From Sipunculus nudus (Eukaryota; Annelida; Sipuncula; Golfingiida; Sipunculidae), in the NCBI GenBank assembly GCA_026874595.1, contig CM049313.1, forward strand, positions 20,413,508 through 20,477,507: a stretch of 64,000 nt of DNA, given 5' to 3'. This document shows positions 59,060-64,000 of this stretch, one piece after another. A program made the position numbers and the translations under genes. Position 1 is the stretch's first letter; every line of letters begins with the position of its first letter. The notes under the pieces are model-generated. The model had not been told where the DNA came from. It was given only the letters and a program-made list of their open reading frames with translations, and did not search any database.

Positions 59060-60270
59060 AATCTTAATAATATATCATGCTCTGTTACTCAACACAGAGC
59101 GCTGTGTGACCGCGGAGGAAAGACTGCATTCCCGTAGATAATTTCTGTACATAACACATGTACACATATTTAGATACGGTATAACAGTGTGTATTAACCG
59201 CCGTCGCTTTCTTTTTCTCTTTGTTTGCCTGGAACAATTTAAGTGAACACTTTTATAATTTTATTGCTTCATTTTAATTTAACATATAAGTAACTTACAT
59301 ACACTACCTTCCCGTTATATATATCGCATACGTCGAAAGTGCTTTTTCCCAACCGTGTATGCAATAATAAACCAGTAAATTAGCTATAACGGCAGCCATG
59401 TGTTATTAAAGATAAATGTGTATTGTCAACATAGCCTACCTTTCAAGACGTCCTGTTATCCTTGTGTCTCTATGGAAAATGAGCATAGGCCTACTTGTGC
59501 CAGAGACTGAAAATTGCCGATTTCATTCATTCAACCGTTAATATGACATACATGCAGTGATGCACAGCTGAGTTCCCATTAACTAGACGTCGCGGTCCAA
59601 AGGCTACTCAACTGAATGCAGGCCTGATACCCCTTTCACGCACAAAACGTTTTCAAACCGTGGAAATGTGGTACAATGTAACAACATGCTGACACAAGCT
59701 TCCGCCCTAGCGCTGAGTCCGGGTTGCTGCTTGTAAACTTGGTCCAAACCTTTCTAGAGCGTTCACACAACACTCAAGCAAAGCGGATAAAACTACAGTC
59801 AAACCTCTATAATGTGGGCACCCTTGGGACTGGACCAAAGTGCCCAATTAATAGAGGTGCCCACTATATGGGGGTAATGAGTGCTGCCCCCTAGTACGAT
59901 ATATTGCTTTTTATATATTTTACAAGCACAAAATGGCAAAGCAGCATGCGGTATTTAGCATTACCATTAAGAAGTGATAATCCTTTTGGGCTTGATTCAA
60001 AAACGTTATGGACAAACAGTTTGAAAATGCTTCGTTTTGCCGTGTTAAATCTGTGATGCGCACTCAAAATGATTTGAAACTGTTTGCATTTGCCATGTGA
60101 AAGGGAAATAAATTACTTGCAAAAAAAGGTAGGCCTATGTGACATGTTGTAGTGTGAAAATGGCTCTGCACATGTATGTCCTGTTATTACGAAGGTACCA
60201 GGTGACTGTACGGTAGTCAATACGACGGAAATGGTTAATTTGGCGTGACTGTATATCAAAGTTAATTAGG
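59060..60270 (+). repeat. Local duplication, unit A
   Basis: Blocks a (59080-59360, with GCTGTGTGACCGCGGAGGAA), b (59365-59600, with ATAACGGCAGCCATGT), c and d (59990-60240, with GATGCGCACTCAAAATG). Blocks a, b and d recur at 60283-60560, 61690-61930 and 61330-61520. No coding sequence recognised. Confidence 0.8.
59795..59880. mobile_element. Possible small MITE
   Basis: ACAGTCAAACCTCTATAATG then GGGCACC, with GGTGCCCACTATATGGG about 45 bp on, forming an inverted pair around a short centre. The CAGTCAAACCTC start is common among mariner-type MITEs. It sits within unit A block c. Confidence 0.4.
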
Positions 60271-60282
60271 CAATTAGGCCCT

Positions 60283-61940
60283 TTATATATCATGTTCTGT
60301 TACTAAGCACAGAGTGCTGTGTGACCGCGGAGGAAAGACTGCATTCCCTCAGATAATTTCTACATAAATATACACATAAACATATTTACAGATAACAGTG
60401 TGTATTGACCGCCGTCGCATACCTACATTTTCAGTTTTAACCTGGAACAATTTATGTGAGCACTTTTATAATCTCATTGTTTCATTTTAATTTTACATAT
60501 AATTAACACACACTAGCCTTCCGTTTTATATGGCATGCGTCGAAAGTGCTTTTTCCCAACCAATTCAAACGGATTTAATAAACCACCTCTACATGTATCC
60601 GCAAAAAACGTATCCGTTCTAAAGTGCGCAGTCCGCAAAAACTGTTTCCATAAGTACGTACGTTTTTCTTGCGGATACCCTTTCACGTTCCTCTTTTGAA
60701 ACTGCAAGGACGACAGGCAGGAAGAAGGTCAATATGTCTCATCACACCTGGCGCCAGTGGCACTGTTGGGAAATGTAGGCATTTTTGCCATCCGCAAAAC
60801 GGATGAATCGCTCACTGATCCGTTTCGATGCTGTCCATTTTTGCGGATACGCTTGCGGAGCACGTTAAAACGGACATATGGAAACAATTCATCTTATAAG
60901 AGGGATCCGATTTTTTTGCGTACGAGACGTACGAGATTTACGGATGAATGGAAACACAGCTTAAAGCTGTGTTTCCATGTATCCGTAAAAAAACGTATCC
61001 GCAAAAGACGTACGTACGTTCCATACCGTGGACACCCTTTCACGTGCCTCTTTTGAAACTGCAAGGACGACAGGCAGGAAGAAGGTCAATATGTCTCATC
61101 ACACCTGGCGCCAGTGGCACTGTTTGGAAATGTAGGCATTTTTGCCATCCGCAAAACGGATGAATCGCTAACCGATCCGTTTCGATGTTGTCCGTTTTTG
61201 CCGATACGCATGCGGAGCACGTTAAAACGTACATATGGAAACAGTTCATCTTACAAAGAGGAATCCGATTTTTTTGCGTACGAGACGTACGAGATTTACG
61301 GATGAATGGAAACACAGCTTAAGGCTGGATTAATTATAACTGTTTTGGTCAAACGGTTTGAAAATGCCTCGTTTTTCCGTGTTCACTCTCTGATGCGCAC
61401 TCAAAATGGTTTGAAACTGGTTGCAGATGCCATGTGAAAGGGAAATGGTACTTGACATGTTTAGTGTGAAAAGGGCTCTGCACATGTGGGCCCCCCTACG
61501 CCATGTTATAACGAAGGCGGCAGGTGACTGTATTGCCTTGGTGCAAGGCTGAGAATTACACACCGGGGGACCCGGGCCATAGGCCCTACTCAGCCTTGAA
61601 TATGTTCTTACAAAATATCGTAGCGGCCCTTCTGATATATCAGAATAAATGAATAAAAGAGTCATTATGAAAGAGTCATTAAGACGAACCGTGGTTAATA
61701 AACCAGTAAATATGCTATAACGGCAGCCATGTTTTACTCGAGATAAATGTGTGTTGTCATCATACCTTCCAAGACGTCCTGTTATCTGTGTGTTTCTATG
61801 GAGGATGAGCTTATACTTGTCCAAGGGATTGAAAATTGCTGATTCCATCCATTCAACTGTGAATATGACACACATGCACAGAGCTCTGGGTTCCAATGTA
61901 TTTTTCATCTAGACTTCGCGGTCAATATACATGCACAGCT
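60283..61940 (+). repeat. Local duplication, unit B (rearranged)
   Basis: Block a' (60283-60560) is followed by the MITE pair, then d' (61330-61520), then b' (61690-61930). Relative to unit A the order is changed from a-b-c-d to a-d-b, and c is missing. Confidence 0.75.
60585..61322. mobile_element. Two back-to-back MITEs sharing a TTAA junction
   Basis: The units are about 60585-60965 and 60962-61322, nearly identical over most of their length. The intact unit begins TTAAAGCTGTGTTTCCATG and ends GGAAACACAGCTTAA. At the junction the two TIRs form the palindrome GGAAACACAGCTT/AAAGCTGTGTTTCC around TTAA. Interiors are rich in CCGCAAAACGGATG and ACGTACG motifs. The TTAA target fits piggyBac or Kolobok-type transposition; superfamily not assigned. 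Confidence 0.8.
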
Positions 61941-62414
61941 GAATGCGGGCCCCGATGATAAATAGCTCTACTTGACCTGCCGTGTTCATAAAAAATTGCA
62001 TTATTCTGAATGTGCGTCACTCGATCCCGACCGGGAATTATGTGTGGGGCCGACTATTCATGAACGCAACGCCAAAACAAATTCTTTCCTATGGACTATA
62101 TACTGGACTTTTTACGCTCCTCTCACAGCGGTTACAGGCAGGCCTAACGTTACACTGCAGTCGTCTGACTGACTGAAGATGTTTTTCGCTTTGTCGAGCA
62201 GCTACAGGTTGCTGTGGTTAGTATAACCCGGCCCTGTGCGCTCGCTCCTTAAGCAAGGTTTTGAGAGCCAATAGACTGCAGTCGTCCCAGATATCGTTTC
62301 GTGTAACCGCTGCTTTCTATGGTAAGGTTTTCTGGGCAGGAACACCAGGGTGCACACAGTAAAGAGCAACGAATTGTAATTAGACCACTGTTATTTCACT
62401 GTGCAACCAGCCCA
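61941..62414. other. Intergenic, nothing recognised
   Basis: No exon or element delimited. Confidence 0.4.
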
Positions 62415-62550
62415 AATTTTAAACATGCGACACCCACTCTCGTTAGTTTGATAACACATGGACACCAAGCTCTCATTGGTCTGTTTCTTGGCCCTATGCC
62501 AGAACGGGTGTTATACGACCAACGAGAACGGGTGTCGCATGTTTAAAATT
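62415..62550. mobile_element. Short MITE with about 33-bp TIRs
   Basis: AATTTTAAACATGCGACACC on the left and GGTGTCGCATGTTTAAAATT on the right; the TIRs continue inward with CTCGTTAGT versus ACCAACGAG. Total only about 136 bp. Confidence 0.85.
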
Positions 62551-62595
62551 CATTTCCTCATTACTGAGGAAATGTACACAGGCCGTTGAAATTAT

Positions 62596-62674
62596 ATAAT
62601 ATTAGATAAATAACACCACTGTAATAGTAAGAACAGACTCTTCATTACTATTACACTGGTATTATCTTAATATT
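62596..62674. repeat. Foldback hairpin
   Basis: The core CCACTGTAATAGTAA and TTACTATTACACTGG are complementary with one mismatch around a 14-nt loop. The pairing extends outward imperfectly to ATATTA/TAATAT. Confidence 0.75.
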
Positions 62675-63189
62675 CAAATGACCTCAAGGGCCCCTTGGAA
62701 TGTGCCATACACAAGTTGACAATCAAACCAGAATTGATGATTAAGAAATATATACAGATGAAGGGTCCATATATGGTTCTCTTTTCGAAACAACTTAGCC
62801 CAAGTAAATTCTGATACATATTTAGATGATAATTGACCCTGTCTTTTGATCCGATACAGACTGCCAAAGTTCATGACCTTCTAGACTTTATATGCACTAC
62901 GTTTTGTCTTCTGACCTATATAGTGCCGTAAAACTGGATCTTGGATGTTGTCTGCGGGGTACGAGTGTTGAATTCAGGCAGCTATTCAGGACACGTTTAG
63001 ACACAACGGATACATGTGTAAGGTTGTAATAATAAATCCAACTTACTCCCCTGTACGTTAATGGTAGCGAGTCTAGAACTGAGGCTGCTGTTTGAATCAA
63101 TGAAGAAAACTATTGGTGTTTATGGTTTCTTGTCTTTTGTTGCCATGTCTGTCGTATGCACCTGTGTCTCCGTCTGGTGGCGAACCTGT
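62675..63189. other. Intergenic, nothing recognised
   Basis: Short open frames on the minus strand without domains. Confidence 0.4.
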
Positions 63190-63300
63190 TATGAGTACAT
63201 GTCCACTTAAAACGTACTTGTGAAGCTCTGCGCCGGGTCTCGAACCAGCTATCATGATTTAACAGGTCCTATGCGTTACCACTGCGCCGTGCGAGACGAG
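63190..63300 (-). mobile_element. tRNA-derived SINE
   Basis: The minus strand reads GGCGCAGTGGTAACGC (A-box) then GCTGGTTCGAGACCCGGCGC (B-box), tRNA spacing. Body toward lower coordinates. Confidence 0.6.
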
Positions 63301-64000
63301 TTGGTAATGAGGGGTCGAGTGGGGATATGTAAATCTACTTTTGTGTGGAATTTTAAATAAATAAAAACAAACGTGACGATCGTTTGTGCGTGTGAGAATT
63401 GGTCGTAAAAATGAGGGTTAATTTTTGTTAAGCGTATGCATGTGTGGGAAACATTCTGGATGGTTAATTAGCTTCATATTCGAAAAACTAAACTTTCGCA
63501 AATTTCATTTTTTTTCAGTGTTTCATGAGGGTTTAATATTTTCGATTTCGCCATACAGTAAGGTGCACATGACATATCCATTGTTATATGATTTGATATG
63601 CTATGACAGTTTGACGAGAACAAAAAAAAAATACATCGAACTAATAAGCTTTCATTAGTGGCAAATACCGGAAAAATTATTAGGTTTATATTTTATCAAT
63701 ACTACCAACCTTTGGTATACGTGTAACATAAAAGATCTGTCAATGTTCATAAAATCAATCTTTGAATTACAGGTAACATAAAATATATATTATCATTTAT
63801 GATAATTATCTTTTGCCTTCGATACTAGGCCTACTGATATGGTTAACCTTCCCAAGATGCGTTCCCACAATGAGGCTATAAATGGCTATTCACTTTTATA
63901 GATAGGGCGCTTTTTACACGAAGGTTTATATTCGCGATAATTTCCCATTCGAGAATATCGCGAATTTGGAAACCTCGCGAACAAAAGACCTACTACAGTA
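63301..64000. other. Window end, nothing recognised
   Basis: AT-rich. The last 60 bp contains repeated TTCGCGA/TCGCGAA motifs that look like the edge of another dispersed element. Confidence 0.4.

Noticed and set aside
60513-61315. Several overlapping open frames on both strands
   Set aside because: They lie in the tandem MITE pair and repeat between the two units; no transposase-like content.
61330-61908. 192-codon minus-strand open frame
   Set aside because: It spans duplicated non-coding blocks d' and b', whose other copies are not open, and no domain is recognisable.

Overview
This window is animal nuclear DNA, most likely from a mollusc and probably a bivalve. The basis is AT-rich sequence, short exons with GT-AG introns, dense (TA)n, (GA)n and poly-C tracts, tRNA-derived SINEs, hAT-type MITEs, and an element family shaped like the bivalve pearl/HINE group. 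The assignment to molluscs is inference. No operons, CRISPR arrays or other bacterial systems are present.

The central gene is on the minus strand (34015 down to 8554). It is a nine-exon gene for a secreted peptidyl-alpha-hydroxyglycine alpha-amidating lyase (PAL), the second enzyme of peptide C-terminal amidation. All nine exons join in phase into a 397-residue protein with a signal peptide, the three zinc-ligand histidines and the active-site Arg/Tyr/Arg positions. There is no PHM monooxygenase domain, so this is a stand-alone PAL. Its introns (about 24 kb) carry most of the repeats listed here: SINEs, a LINE ORF1 remnant, an expanding minisatellite, a HINE-like element, a long perfect hairpin and non-autonomous hAT elements.

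To the left (1952-3510, plus strand) lies a GPR157-like seven-transmembrane receptor. Its exon phases are correct, but it has a frameshift in exon 1, and a stop and a second frameshift in exon 3. It is either a decaying pseudogene or a badly called stretch of assembly. To the right of PAL lie a tandem repeat with a broken LINE ORF2 (35.7-39.4 kb), several MITEs (42-46 kb), and an intact intronless gene for a zinc-dependent medium-chain dehydrogenase (47856-48842, minus strand).

From 49 to 64 kb I recognise no secure gene. This part holds a HINE-like element with about six 320-370 bp core repeats and a duplicated tail, a 2.5 kb hAT insertion inside a CA microsatellite, a rearranged local duplication, two back-to-back MITEs sharing a TTAA junction, and further foldback elements.

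No new multi-gene system is evident. The most worthwhile observations are the GPR157 lesions, the shared 5' and 3' architecture of the HINE-like elements, the RFX X-box-like sites in PAL intron 1, the 23-bp perfect hairpin in PAL intron 8, and a possible start-less coding frame near 52.2 kb.
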